Source of the DNA: Parasphingopyxis sp.
GTDB taxonomy: Bacteria > Pseudomonadota > Alphaproteobacteria > Sphingomonadales > Sphingomonadaceae
DNA: 64,000 bases
NCBI RefSeq assembly: GCF_028279465.1
Contig: NZ_JANQNS010000003.1
Coordinates: forward strand, 1 to 64,000
Direction of reading: 5' to 3'
Within the stretch, counting starts at the first letter, position 1. Every line of letters starts with the position of its first letter. A program made the translations under genes and the position numbers. Below, in pieces: positions 25,904 through 34,398 of the stretch. The notes below the pieces were generated by a model. It was given only the letters and a program-made list of their open reading frames with translations. It was not told the origin of the DNA and ran no database searches.

Positions 25904-26797
25904 ATGGCATCGCTCCGCAGATTCCTCTTCATCCTGCTGCTTGCGCTTGGCACAGCGACCCATGCGCAACGCGGCGCAAGTCTTGCGCTTGAGGCGCCGT
26001 GGCACGGATTGCCGCAAATCCCGGTCACGCTTAACGACGCGGTCGAGGGGCGTTTCATCGTCGATACGGCGGCGAGCAAAACGATGCTCTCCCGCGAAAC
26101 AGTCCGCAGGCTCGGCCTCGCCGGTCGCGGCGCGCCGGCCCGCCTCAGCGGTTCGACCGGCCGGACCGCAACGCACTATCACAGGCTTGCCAGCTTACGC
26201 CTCGGTACGCGCGACTATCGCCAGCTTACGGCGTTCGAATTCCCGCGCAGTGCCGATATCGGGCCAGTGGATGGCTTGGTCGGCGCGGACATTTTGCGCG
26301 ATCACGTCCTGGAATTCGACAACCGCCATGGCCGATTTCGGCTGCTCGACCCGAGACTCGATCCTGCGCACGGCGAGGACCGATGGGCCATCATCCCGTT
26401 TCACGAACGGGATGATGGCTTGCTGATTCTCGAGGTGACGATCGGGCGGGCGCGCATGCCGGCGCTGTTCGATACCGGCGCGGCGCAGAATATCGTCAAC
26501 CCGGCAGCTGCCCGCGCGATCGGATTGCGGCTGTTTCCGGACAGTGCGTCCCGCTCGGCCATCGGCGGCGCGTCCGGCCATGTCCAGGAGATGCATCAGA
26601 TCGATATCAGCCGCCTGTCGATCGGCGATCTCGCTTTCGGCTGGACGCGGATTGGCGTGACCGATCTCGCGATCTTCGATGCGCTCGGTATCGGCGATGG
26701 TCCGGCGATGCTGCTGAGCGCGGCAATGCTCTCGGACCGCCGCTTCATCGTCGATTATCCGCGCGATCGATTGCTTGTCGAACGCGCCTCGGATTAG
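25904..26797 (+). CDS. secreted retropepsin-like aspartic protease, two-domain
   Basis: This 297-residue protein has an N-terminal signal peptide (FILLLALGTATHA, cleavage around residue 22). Two internally similar aspartyl motifs occur: VDTAASKTMLS (Asp near 54), where the normal DTG is altered to DTA, and FDTGAAQNIVN (Asp near 190), with a canonical DTG. Each is followed by a hydrophobic strand with a Gly-Leu/Ala-Asp element (GLVGADIL in the first half, AMLLSAAML in the second). A single chain therefore resembles a fused retropepsin pair with one imperfect half. It is predicted periplasmic. Its stop overlaps the convergent terC-like gene by 4 bases. Confidence 0.82.
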   Translation: MASLRRFLFILLLALGTATHAQRGASLALEAPWHGLPQIPVTLNDAVEGRFIVDTAASKTMLSRETVRRLGLAGRGAPARLSGSTGRTATHYHRLASLRLGTRDYRQLTAFEFPRSADIGPVDGLVGADILRDHVLEFDNRHGRFRLLDPRLDPAHGEDRWAIIPFHERDDGLLILEVTIGRARMPALFDTGAAQNIVNPAAARAIGLRLFPDSASRSAIGGASGHVQEMHQIDISRLSIGDLAFGWTRIGVTDLAIFDALGIGDGPAMLLSAAMLSDRRFIVDYPRDRLLVERASD

Positions 26798-27516
26798 GCG
26801 AAGAGAGTCATCAACCCGACTTCGGGATCGATCGTGCCCTCATAGATCATCCGTACCGCGACCCAGAGAATGACAAGCAGGCCGATATAGGCGATCCATT
26901 TGTAGCGCTCGATATAGCGGGCGATGATATTCGCCGCGAGGCCCATCAGGGCGACCGAAAGCAACAGCCCGATGACGAGAATGCCTGGATGATCGCGCGC
27001 CGCGCCCGCGACGCCGAGCACATTGTCGAGGCTCATCGAGACATCGGCCGCCGTCACGGCCCAGACGGCGCCCCAGAAGCTGCGCGCGGGTTTCAGGCCG
27101 GAATGCTCGTCGCCGGCAATCTCCGCTGACCCCGGCGATTCTCCCTCATGTCGCAATTCGCGCCAGAATTTCCACGCGACCCAGAGAAGCAGCAGCCCGC
27201 CCGCGAGGATCAGGCCGACGATCCCAAGCAACACGCTAACGATCAGCGCGAAGAAGATACGCATGACCAGCGCGGCGGTAATGCCGATGATGATCACCTT
27301 GCGGCGCTGATCGGCCGGCAGTCCGCCCGCCAGCGCGCCGACGACGATTGCGTTATCGGCGGCGAAGACGAGATCGATCAGCACGACCTGACCGAAGGCC
27401 GCCATCGCCGACGGCGAATTCAGATTGCTGAAATCATGGACGATCGCCTGCCAGATATCCGACAGCGAACCGAGACCCGGCTCGGCTGCGGAAACCAAAG
27501 AGAGCAGGTCGATCAT
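26794..27516 (-). CDS. TerC/YjbE-family integral membrane protein
   Basis: A 240-residue polytopic protein with about seven hydrophobic segments. Conserved acidic intramembrane motifs are IDLVFAADNAIVVG near residue 50 and AADVSMSLDNVLGVAG near 160. This is the TerC/YjbE family, which has been linked to manganese or other metal handling at the translocon in bacteria; here the substrate is not known. The two DN motifs fit metal coordination. The gene follows rho in the same orientation, separated by 15 bases, and converges with the secreted retropepsin gene. Confidence 0.88.
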   Translation of the reverse strand: MIDLLSLVSAAEPGLGSLSDIWQAIVHDFSNLNSPSAMAAFGQVVLIDLVFAADNAIVVGALAGGLPADQRRKVIIIGITAALVMRIFFALIVSVLLGIVGLILAGGLLLLWVAWKFWRELRHEGESPGSAEIAGDEHSGLKPARSFWGAVWAVTAADVSMSLDNVLGVAGAARDHPGILVIGLLLSVALMGLAANIIARYIERYKWIAYIGLLVILWVAVRMIYEGTIDPEVGLMTLFA

Positions 27517-27531
27517 CGAATGTGCGCCGTC

Positions 27532-28788
27532 TTACTGATTCATCGAATCGAAGAAATCCTCGTTGGTCTTCGAATCCTTCATCTTGTCGAGCAGGAACTC
27601 CATCGCATCGACGGTGCCCATCTGCATGAGGATACGGCGTAGCACATACATTTTCGAGAGCGTATCGGCTTCGACGAGCAGCTCTTCCTTACGTGTGCCC
27701 GATTTGCCGACATCGAGCGCCGGGAAGATGCGCTTGTCGGACACCTTGCGGTCGAGCACGATTTCCGAGTTGCCCGTGCCCTTGAACTCTTCGAAGATCA
27801 CCTCGTCCATGCGGCTGCCCGTATCGATCAGCGCGGTCGCGATGATCGAGAGGCTGCCGCCTTCCTCGATATTGCGCGCGGCGCCGAAGAACCGCTTCGG
27901 GCGCTGCAGCGCATTGGCATCGACACCGCCCGTCAGCACTTTACCCGAGCTCGGCACGACCGTGTTATAAGCGCGGCCGAGGCGCGTAATCGAGTCGAGC
28001 AGGATCACGACGTCCTTCTTGTGCTCGACGAGGCGCTTGGCCTTTTCGATCACCATCTCGGCGACCTGCACGTGGCGCTGGGCAGGTTCGTCGAAGGTCG
28101 AGGAGATGACCTCGCCATTCACCGAGCGCTGCATATCGGTCACTTCTTCCGGCCGCTCGTCGATCAGCAGGACGAGCAGATAGACTTCGGGATGATTGTC
28201 GGTGATCGCCTTGGCGATATTCTGCAGCAGCACCGTCTTACCCGTGCGCGGCGGCGCAACGATCAAGGCGCGCTGGCCCTTGCCCTGCGGACTGACGACA
28301 TCGATGACCCGCGCCGATTTGTCCTTCACCGTCGGATCGGCGCTGTCGAGCGTCAGCTTCTCGTCCGGATAGAGCGGCGTGAGATTGTCGAAATTGACGC
28401 GCGTACGCAGATATTCAGGATCATCGAAATTGATCTCGGTGACCTTGGTCAGCGCGAAATAGCGTTCGCCATCCTTCGGCCCGCGGATTTCGCCCTCGAC
28501 CGTATCGCCCGTGCGCAGGCCGAACTTACGGACCTGATTGGGCGAGACATAGATATCGTCGGGGCCAGCGAGATAATTGGCTTCGGGACTGCGCAGGAAG
28601 CCGAACCCGTCGGGCAGCACTTCGATCGTGCCCATGCCCATAATCTGTTCGCCATTTTCGCTCTCGGCTTTGAGGATGCCGAAGAGCAGATCCTGCTTGC
28701 GCAGCGTGGACGCGCCTTCGACGCCGAGATCTTCGGCCATCTTGACGAGCTCGGCCGGCTTTTTCTGTTTCAAGTCTTTGAGATGCAT
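27532..28788 (-). CDS. rho: transcription termination factor Rho
   Basis: This 418-residue hexameric RNA helicase terminates transcripts. The N-terminal helical domain begins [20 protein letters not shown], followed by an oligonucleotide-binding region with [20 protein letters not shown]. The motor has Walker A APPRTGKT near 180-186, Walker [21 protein letters not shown] and the conserved [16 protein letters not shown] block. Length and motifs are standard. The gap to hemJ (162 bases) has no other obvious feature and would contain the rho leader. Confidence 0.97.
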   Translation of the reverse strand: MHLKDLKQKKPAELVKMAEDLGVEGASTLRKQDLLFGILKAESENGEQIMGMGTIEVLPDGFGFLRSPEANYLAGPDDIYVSPNQVRKFGLRTGDTVEGEIRGPKDGERYFALTKVTEINFDDPEYLRTRVNFDNLTPLYPDEKLTLDSADPTVKDKSARVIDVVSPQGKGQRALIVAPPRTGKTVLLQNIAKAITDNHPEVYLLVLLIDERPEEVTDMQRSVNGEVISSTFDEPAQRHVQVAEMVIEKAKRLVEHKKDVVILLDSITRLGRAYNTVVPSSGKVLTGGVDANALQRPKRFFGAARNIEEGGSLSIIATALIDTGSRMDEVIFEEFKGTGNSEIVLDRKVSDKRIFPALDVGKSGTRKEELLVEADTLSKMYVLRRILMQMGTVDAMEFLLDKMKDSKTNEDFFDSMNQ

Positions 28789-28950
28789 AATGGATTCCTG
28801 GCGGAAAATAGAATGTGGAGAAGCGTCGGTGCCTGAGAAAGATGCGCCGGAAACATATCGCGCCGCACAAGGAGAGGCGGCGGTTGCTTGGCTTGCGAAT
28901 TAGGTGGCGCGGCGGATCAAGTCAAGCGCAACGCGATGTGCGACGCCTAG

Positions 28951-29394
28951 CTAAAATGGCCGGACAATGACCAATATGACGATCACGGCCGCGGCGATCC
29001 CCGGTATCTCGTTCAGCATACGCAATCGCTTGCCCGACAAGGGCCGCTCGCCCCGGGCGAGTTTCTTGCGATAGGCCATCAGCCAGCCCTGATATCCCGA
29101 TAAGGCGACGACGAAGAGCAGCTTGGCGTGAAACCAGGGCTGCGCCCAGATATTGAGATAATAGGCGAGCGCGAGGCCGAGAACCCATACGATCAGCATC
29201 GACGGATTCATGATGATCGTCGATAATTTATCCTCGCGCTCGACCCAAGCCGTCGCCTCGGCCGATCCTTCCGGCGCCTCCTGATGATAAACGAAAAAGC
29301 GCGGCAGCATGAACAGCCCGGCCATCCAGAAGATGACGAAGATGATATGCGCGGCCTTGAGCCAGGGATAGGCGAGAGCAAGAACTTCCATCAT
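28951..29394 (-). CDS. hemJ: HemJ-type protoporphyrinogen oxidase (CopD-like fold)
   Basis: This 147-residue protein has four membrane segments: PWLKAAHIIFVIFWMAGLFM, a segment near residue 60 (LIVWVLGLALAYYLNIWA), WFHAKLLFVVALSGYQGWL and the final AAAVIVILVIVRPF. The conserved His of AAHIIF and the Lys of WFHAKL match HemJ, which oxidises protoporphyrinogen IX in many alphaproteobacteria and binds haem b. It is 4 bases downstream of hemE, supporting a haem-synthesis role. The DUF/CopD relatives are the alternative, but the hemE link is strong. Confidence 0.88.
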   Translation of the reverse strand: MMEVLALAYPWLKAAHIIFVIFWMAGLFMLPRFFVYHQEAPEGSAEATAWVEREDKLSTIIMNPSMLIVWVLGLALAYYLNIWAQPWFHAKLLFVVALSGYQGWLMAYRKKLARGERPLSGKRLRMLNEIPGIAAAVIVILVIVRPF

Positions 29395-29397
29395 CGC

Positions 29398-30456
29398 TCA
29401 GCCTCCGCGCAGCCGCGCGAGCAGATGCTCGACATGGGCGATCGGCGTATCGGGCAGAATGCCATGGCCGAGATTGAACACATGTGGCCGCCCGGCGAAA
29501 GCCCTGAGGATCCGGTCCATCGCATGATCGAGCCGGTCGCCGCCCGCGATCAGCGCCAGCGGATCGAGATTCCCCTGCACCGGCAGTGTGTCCGGCAACG
29601 CATCGGCGGCCCATTCGGGATTGATCGTTTCATCGATGCCGAGCGCATCCACCATCGTTTCGCGCGCATAGGCGGGCAGCTTCTCGCCCGCGCCTTTCGG
29701 AAAGCCGATGATCGGCGTGTCGGGATACCGGTCCCGCAGTTCGGCGACGATTTTCGCATTGGGCGCGATGACCCATTGCTCGAACTGCGCCGGCGACAGG
29801 CTGCCCGACCAGCTGTCGAACAACTGCACGGCATCGACGCCCGCTTCGATCTGCTTCCCGAGATACTCGATGGTGCTGTTCGCAATCGCATCGATGATCG
29901 CGCCGAACGCTTGCGGATCGCCATAGGCCATGCGCCGCGTCTCGGCCTGGTCCCGGCTGCCTTGCCCGGCAACCATATAGGTCGCCACGGTCCATGGACT
30001 ACCCGCAAAGCCGAGAAAGGTCGTCTCCGGCGGCAAGGCCTCTGCGACTAACGCAACCGTCCTGTAGACCGGGTCCAGGCGCTCCGGCACCGGTTCGAGT
30101 GCATCCAGCGCGCTATCGACAAGCGGCGGCGAGAGGCGCGGTCCTTCTCCGGCGACAAAGCGCAAGTCCTGACCCAGCGCGTGCGGGATCACGAGAATAT
30201 CGGAAAAGAGGATCGCCCCGTCAAAACCGAACCGGTGAATCGGTTGCAGCGTAACCTCAGCTGCGGCTTCGCTGTCATGCACGAGATCGAGAAAGCCGCC
30301 CTTTTCCGCTCGTAGCGCGCGATATTCGGGAAGGTAGCGTCCGGCCTGGCGCATGAGCCAAACGGGTGGTGGGTCGCGCCGCTCGCCCCGCAAAACGGCG
30401 AGTAGGGGACGGTCAGTCTGTTGGGTGTCCGGCGTCTCGGAAGGTTCGTCTATCAC
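29398..30456 (-). CDS. hemE: uroporphyrinogen decarboxylase
   Basis: This 352-residue enzyme decarboxylates uroporphyrinogen III to coproporphyrinogen III. It shows PPVWLMRQAGRYLPEYRALR, the signature N-terminal motif with substrate Arg, and the GFAGSPWTVATYMVAG and LFDSWSGSLSP blocks. GTG 30456 is the only start upstream of the conserved region, and no Shine-Dalgarno sequence is visible because the region just before it is AT-rich; leaderless translation is possible. It is the first gene of a leftward operon with hemJ and probably rho. It borders the candidate replication origin, as in Caulobacter. Confidence 0.95.
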   Translation of the reverse strand: MIDEPSETPDTQQTDRPLLAVLRGERRDPPPVWLMRQAGRYLPEYRALRAEKGGFLDLVHDSEAAAEVTLQPIHRFGFDGAILFSDILVIPHALGQDLRFVAGEGPRLSPPLVDSALDALEPVPERLDPVYRTVALVAEALPPETTFLGFAGSPWTVATYMVAGQGSRDQAETRRMAYGDPQAFGAIIDAIANSTIEYLGKQIEAGVDAVQLFDSWSGSLSPAQFEQWVIAPNAKIVAELRDRYPDTPIIGFPKGAGEKLPAYARETMVDALGIDETINPEWAADALPDTLPVQGNLDPLALIAGGDRLDHAMDRILRAFAGRPHVFNLGHGILPDTPIAHVEHLLARLRGG

Positions 30457-30767
30457 TATATATACTTATATAATTATAAAATTGATGGAGTCAGTTGCAG
30501 GCTTGGCAACGGGGTTTAGTCGGCACTGTCGATAATGCCAACAGCTTGACGCGGAACAGAGTCCCGAAAGTGGCCGGAGTCGATTCCCTTATCCCGGCAA
30601 CTCACATCCTGTGTGCGGATTCCATTCCCTGTTGATAGACTATGGCATGAAAACGCGCTGTGCGGTGACGGTTTCATCGCTTGCCTCTATCCCGGCATTT
30701 CCGCTAGCGCCATCGTCAGGCTTTTCCACATGGTTGTCCGATACGGACTGCGCTACACAGGTGCTGC
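30457..30767. other. oriC: candidate chromosomal replication origin (hemE-ppsR gap)
   Basis: This 311-bp divergent gap sits between hemE and the DUF299 kinase gene, the arrangement found at the Caulobacter origin. Immediately beside hemE, 30451-30482 is strikingly AT-rich in a GC-rich window, a candidate unwinding element. A DnaA-box-like TTTTCCACA lies at 30722-30730; weaker matches are TGTTGATAG (30630-30638, reverse) and TTATCCCGG (30589-30597). TATCCCGGCA repeats at 30590 and 30688. Genes flanking it are mostly transcribed away from it. No CtrA-type TTAA box is present. GC skew was not computed. Confidence 0.6.
30722..30730 (+). other. DnaA-box-like site
   Basis: TTTTCCACA matches the DnaA consensus TTWTNCACA, differing from the strong box TTATCCACA at one tolerated position. 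It lies 38 bases before the ppsR start inside the candidate origin. A single strong box is fewer than the several expected, so other DnaA sites here would have to be weak. Confidence 0.55.
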
Positions 30768-31619
30768 ATGATCCGGCTCCATCTTCATCTGATTTCGGAC
30801 TCGACCGGAGAGACGCTCGAAAATATCGCCAAGGCGGGGCTCGCCCAATTCGACGATGTCGAGACGATCAAGCATTTCTGGCCGATGGTGCGCAGCGAAG
30901 GCCATGTCGATCGCGTGCTCGACGATATCGGTAAGCAGCCGGGCCTCGTGCTCTACACATTGGTCGATCATCATGTGCGGCGCAAACTCGAAACGCGCTG
31001 TCGGGCGATGGGCCTGCCCGCCGTCTCCGCGCTCGATCCCGTGATCGACGCACTCTCCCGGCTGCTCGGCATGGAAGCCAAGGAACGGCCCGGGCGGCAG
31101 CATGCGCTGGATGCGGCTTATTTCCAGCGGGTCGAAGCCATTCAATATACGATCGCGCATGATGACGGGGTGGGGCCCGACGATTGGGATCGTGCTGATA
31201 TCGTGCTTGCCGGCGTGTCGCGGACATCGAAAACGCCAACGAGCATCTATCTTGCCAATCGCGGTTATAAGGTCGCGAATGTTCCGCTCGTGCCGGAATC
31301 ACCGCCACCCGATACGCTCTACCGACTCAAACATCCGGTTATAGTCGGTCTGACGACCAGCCCCGACCGGCTCGTCCAGGTCCGCCGCAACCGGCTGCTC
31401 AGTCTCAATCAAACGCCCGAAACCGATTATGTCGACCGGGATCGGGTCAAGGCCGAAGTCGGTTTCGCGCGGCGGATCTTCGCGGACAATGACTGGCCGG
31501 TCATCGATGTCACCCGCAGATCGATCGAGGAGAGCGCAGCGGCGATCCTCAACATCGTCAGCGACCGGTCCAACAAGGATGGCCATATCCAGCCGGACGA
31601 AACGACATCGCCAGCCTGA
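30768..31619 (+). CDS. ppsR: pyruvate, phosphate dikinase/PEP synthase regulatory protein (DUF299)
   Basis: This 283-residue protein is the bifunctional ADP-dependent kinase and Pi-dependent phosphorylase that regulates PPDK or PEP synthase. It begins RLHLHLISDSTGETLENIAKA, and the P-loop GVSRTSKTPTS is near residues 148-157. The motif PVIDVTRRSIEESAAAIL near the C-terminus is typical. In alphaproteobacteria it is found beside the origin, opposite hemE, as here, and followed by maf-aroE-coaE-dnaQ. The start lies directly beyond the candidate origin. Confidence 0.95.
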   Translation: MIRLHLHLISDSTGETLENIAKAGLAQFDDVETIKHFWPMVRSEGHVDRVLDDIGKQPGLVLYTLVDHHVRRKLETRCRAMGLPAVSALDPVIDALSRLLGMEAKERPGRQHALDAAYFQRVEAIQYTIAHDDGVGPDDWDRADIVLAGVSRTSKTPTSIYLANRGYKVANVPLVPESPPPDTLYRLKHPVIVGLTTSPDRLVQVRRNRLLSLNQTPETDYVDRDRVKAEVGFARRIFADNDWPVIDVTRRSIEESAAAILNIVSDRSNKDGHIQPDETTSPA

Positions 31620-32203
31620 TCCTTGCCTCGCAAAGCAGCACGCGGCGCGCCATGCTTGGAGCCGCGGGCGTACCGTTCGAGGCGATGGCGGCCGGCGTCG
31701 ACGAGGAGGCGGCCAAACAATCGCTGCGCGCGGATGGAATCTCGCCGCGCAATCTCGCTGACGCGTTGGCCGAACTCAAGGCGGTCAAACTCTCGCGCCG
31801 TTTTCCCGATGCGCTGGTTCTCGGTTGCGACCAGGTCGCGTCGCTCGGCGCCCGGATATTCGACAAGGCCGGTTCGCGGGACGAAGCGCGGGCGCATCTC
31901 GAGGCGCTGCGCGGCGAAACGCACAGCCAGACGAGTGCGGCCGTAATCTGCGAAGCGGGCAAACCCGTGTGGCGGCATATCGATGTCGCGAAACTGGCTA
32001 TTCGCGATTTTTCGGATGCGTTTCTCGAATCCTATCTCGATGCCGAATGGCCAGCCATCGGCGGTTGCGCGGGCGGGTACCGGCTGGAAGGGCGCGGCGC
32101 GCAGCTCTTCGCGCGTATCGATGGCAGCCATTTCACCATCTTGGGTCTGCCGCTGCTTCCGCTGCTCGACTATCTGCGCGTGCGTGGAGTCATGCCGGCA
32201 TGA
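31616..32203 (+). CDS. maf: Maf-family nucleotide pyrophosphatase, probable CTG start
   Basis: The reading frame encodes ILASQSSTRRAMLGAAGVPF, the Maf-family N-terminus (ILASxSxxR), upstream of the first ATG (31652). Starting there would delete the substrate-binding strand. The only plausible start is CTG 31616, which overlaps the ppsR stop as CTGA; the coding frame has no ATG, GTG or TTG between. Maf proteins hydrolyse non-canonical nucleotides such as dTTP/UTP or m7GTP in housekeeping. Other motifs are LGCDQVASLG and GCAGGYRLEGRGA. A truncated 31652 start or an upstream sequence error are alternatives. It overlaps aroE by 4 bases. Confidence 0.85.
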   Translation: MILASQSSTRRAMLGAAGVPFEAMAAGVDEEAAKQSLRADGISPRNLADALAELKAVKLSRRFPDALVLGCDQVASLGARIFDKAGSRDEARAHLEALRGETHSQTSAAVICEAGKPVWRHIDVAKLAIRDFSDAFLESYLDAEWPAIGGCAGGYRLEGRGAQLFARIDGSHFTILGLPLLPLLDYLRVRGVMPA

Positions 32204-33036
32204 GCATTCCTCCTTCGACTGCGCTCAGGACAGGCTATGCCGAAGTGATCGGCGATCCGATCGCGCACAGCAAATCGCCGCTGATCCATGGTTTCTGGCT
32301 CGGAAAGCTCGGCATCGACGCCGACTATCGGGCGACGCATATCGAACAGGATGCGCTCGCCGACTATTTCACCCGCCGGAAGGCTGATCCCGACTGGCGC
32401 GGCTGCAACATCACTATCCCGCACAAGGAAAAGGCGCTCGACCATGTCGCGGATCGCGGCGGCCTGCGCGAGAGTATCGGTGCAATCAACACCGTGTTGC
32501 GCGACGAAGACGGGGTGTTGATCGGAACCAATACCGACGCCGCGGGCTTCTATGCGCCGATCTCGGCCATGGATTTGCAGGACGTATCAGTCGCGGTGAT
32601 CGGTGCGGGCGGGGCCGCCCGGGCGGTGTTGTTCGCATTGAAGCGCGCCGATGTTGGCTCGGTCATGCTGTTCAATCGCACGCCGATGAAAGGTGCCGCG
32701 CTGTTGGCCGCATTTGGGCTGAAAGGCGAGGCATTGCCGCTCGACGCGCCACTGCCGCCGGCTTCGCTGCTCGTCAATGCGAGCCCGTTGGGGATGGTCG
32801 GGCAGGACGCATATGTGCCTGATCTCGAGAGTCTCCCCGAAGCGGCGGTGGTCTATGATCTTGTCTATGCGCCGCTCGAAACCGAACTGCTCGCCGCAGC
32901 GCGCGATCGGAACCTTGCGACGATCGATGGTCTCGAAATGCTGATCGGTCAGGCGGCCATTGCGTTTGAGCTGTTTTTCGGCGAACCGGCGCCGCGCGAG
33001 GATGACGACGAACTGCGGGAGCTGCTCATCGCATGA
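32200..33036 (+). CDS. aroE: shikimate dehydrogenase
   Basis: This 278-residue enzyme reduces 3-dehydroshikimate with NADPH. Motifs: the substrate-binding AHSKSPLIHG near residue 25, NITIPHKEKAL with the catalytic Lys, GTNTDAAGF, and the nucleotide fold VIGAGGAARAVLFAL. The stop overlaps coaE by 4 bases. The first 13 codons include PPSTALRTG, encoded by a dispersed-repeat sequence (32211-32236), so the N-terminus is longer than in most relatives; the enzyme core starts at YAEVIGDPIAHSK. It is translationally coupled to maf by an ATGA overlap. Confidence 0.95.
   Translation: MSIPPSTALRTGYAEVIGDPIAHSKSPLIHGFWLGKLGIDADYRATHIEQDALADYFTRRKADPDWRGCNITIPHKEKALDHVADRGGLRESIGAINTVLRDEDGVLIGTNTDAAGFYAPISAMDLQDVSVAVIGAGGAARAVLFALKRADVGSVMLFNRTPMKGAALLAAFGLKGEALPLDAPLPPASLLVNASPLGMVGQDAYVPDLESLPEAAVVYDLVYAPLETELLAAARDRNLATIDGLEMLIGQAAIAFELFFGEPAPREDDDELRELLIA
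32211..32236 (+). repeat. REP-like TTCGACTGCGCTCAG repeat unit inside aroE
   Basis: The sequence TCCTTCGACTGCGCTCAGGA and the following CAGGCT belong to the widespread proteobacterial dispersed-repeat family with core CTTCGAC-n-GCTCAG. Here it is read as codons at the aroE N-terminus. A related pair lies upstream of hisC at 56783-56875. Confidence 0.6.
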
Positions 33037-33647
33037 AGACGCTCGGACTTACCGGTTCCATCGGCATGGGAAAGTCGACTGTCGCGCGGATGTTCGCGGA
33101 CCGGGGCGTGCCCGTCTTCGATGCCGATGCCGAGGTGCACCGGCTGCAAGGTCCGGGCGGCGAATTGGTGCCGGAAATCGAAAAACGGTTTCCGGGTACG
33201 ACGGGTCCGGACGGCGTCGATCGGGCGAAGCTGTCCCAGGCGGTGCTTGGCAACCCCGAAGAGCTGCAGGCGCTCGAAGCGATTATTCACCCCGTGGTCG
33301 GCCGCAATCGCGCGGCTTTTCTGGAGGCGAACCGCGATGCGCCGATGGTGTTGTTCGATATTCCGCTGCTGTATGAGAAAACCGGCGATGCGGGGCTCGA
33401 CGCGGTGATCGTCGTTTCCGCGCCGGCCGAAGCCCAGCGCGAGCGCGTGCTGAAGCGGCCCGGTATGACGGTCGAGAAATTCGAGCATATATTGGGCCTT
33501 CAGATGCCCGATGCCGAAAAGCGCGACCGCGCCGATTTCGTGATCGACACGGGCGGGCCGCTGGACGAGACCCGTGCGCAGGTTGACGCGCTCGTCACTT
33601 GCCTAAGCGATCATGACGTCCGATATTGTCAGCAATGCGTGAAATAG
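33033..33647 (+). CDS. coaE: dephospho-CoA kinase
   Basis: This 204-residue enzyme catalyses the last step of CoA synthesis, phosphorylating the 3' hydroxyl of dephospho-CoA. It has the P-loop GSIGMGKST at residues 8-16, [15 protein letters not shown], and [10 protein letters not shown]. The helical lid and [19 protein letters not shown] region are typical. The ATGA overlap with aroE and a 13-base overlap with dnaQ show a compact operon; the last five residues run into the dnaQ start. Confidence 0.95.
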   Translation: MKTLGLTGSIGMGKSTVARMFADRGVPVFDADAEVHRLQGPGGELVPEIEKRFPGTTGPDGVDRAKLSQAVLGNPEELQALEAIIHPVVGRNRAAFLEANRDAPMVLFDIPLLYEKTGDAGLDAVIVVSAPAEAQRERVLKRPGMTVEKFEHILGLQMPDAEKRDRADFVIDTGGPLDETRAQVDALVTCLSDHDVRYCQQCVK

Positions 33648-34345
33648 TTTTCGATACAGAAACCACCGGACTCAGCCCGTCAGACGGGCACAGGCTGGTG
33701 GAAATCGGTGCGCTCGAATTGGTCAACCGGGTCGAAACCGGGCGCAGCTTCCATGTCTATTGCAATCCGGAACGGGAGATGCCGAGCGACGCCTTTGCCG
33801 TGCACGGCCTGTCGGATGCATTTCTCGCGAACAAACCGCTTTTTTCGGTCGAGGCGCAGAATTTTCTCGACTTTATCGAGGACAGCCCGCTCGTCGCCCA
33901 TAATGCGCAATTCGATTTCGGTTTTCTGAATGCTGAACTGGAACGCGCCGGCCGTGCCGCTGTCGCGATGGAGCGGATGATCGATACGCTGGCCATAGCG
34001 CGGACCAAACATCCCGGCGCGAAACATAGTCTCGACGCGTTATGCACGCGCTATGGTATCGACCGCAGTCAGCGCGTGCTGCACGGTGCCCTGCTCGACG
34101 CGCAATTGCTTTCCCAGGTTTATGTCGAACTGACCGGCGGTCGGCAGATCGGCCTGACTCTGGGCGCGGAAACGGAATCGGCATCCCGCGAACGCGCGCC
34201 GACGGAAAGAGCGGCCCGGGCGCCGCGCCGGCCGGTGCGCGAGCCGCGGCCGCATAGCGCTTCGCCCGAGGAACAACAGCGCCACGCGGCCTTTATCGCC
34301 GATCTGACCGATCCGTTATGGCCGGCCGACCGGTTCGGGACTTGA
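33635..34345 (+). CDS. dnaQ: DNA polymerase III epsilon subunit (3'-5' proofreading exonuclease)
   Basis: About 236 residues from ATG 33635; an in-frame TTG at 33626 is less likely. The DEDDh exonuclease motifs are [10 protein letters not shown] (I), [16 protein letters not shown] (II) and [14 protein letters not shown] (III, with catalytic His). Proofreads during replication. The segment after about residue 180 is Glu/Arg-rich and unstructured, ending in the tail that binds the alpha subunit. Its position next to coaE in the origin-proximal operon is typical for alphaproteobacteria. Confidence 0.95.
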   Translation: MREIVFDTETTGLSPSDGHRLVEIGALELVNRVETGRSFHVYCNPEREMPSDAFAVHGLSDAFLANKPLFSVEAQNFLDFIEDSPLVAHNAQFDFGFLNAELERAGRAAVAMERMIDTLAIARTKHPGAKHSLDALCTRYGIDRSQRVLHGALLDAQLLSQVYVELTGGRQIGLTLGAETESASRERAPTERAARAPRRPVREPRPHSASPEEQQRHAAFIADLTDPLWPADRFGT

Positions 34346-34398
34346 AGACAGCGCGGATTTCCGTTTGGGAATCCGCAAGTTGGTGAAGGAATGAAGCA

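Noticed and set aside
28021-28836. 271-residue open frame antisense to rho
   Set aside because: A shadow of rho with no start signal and no recognisable domain.
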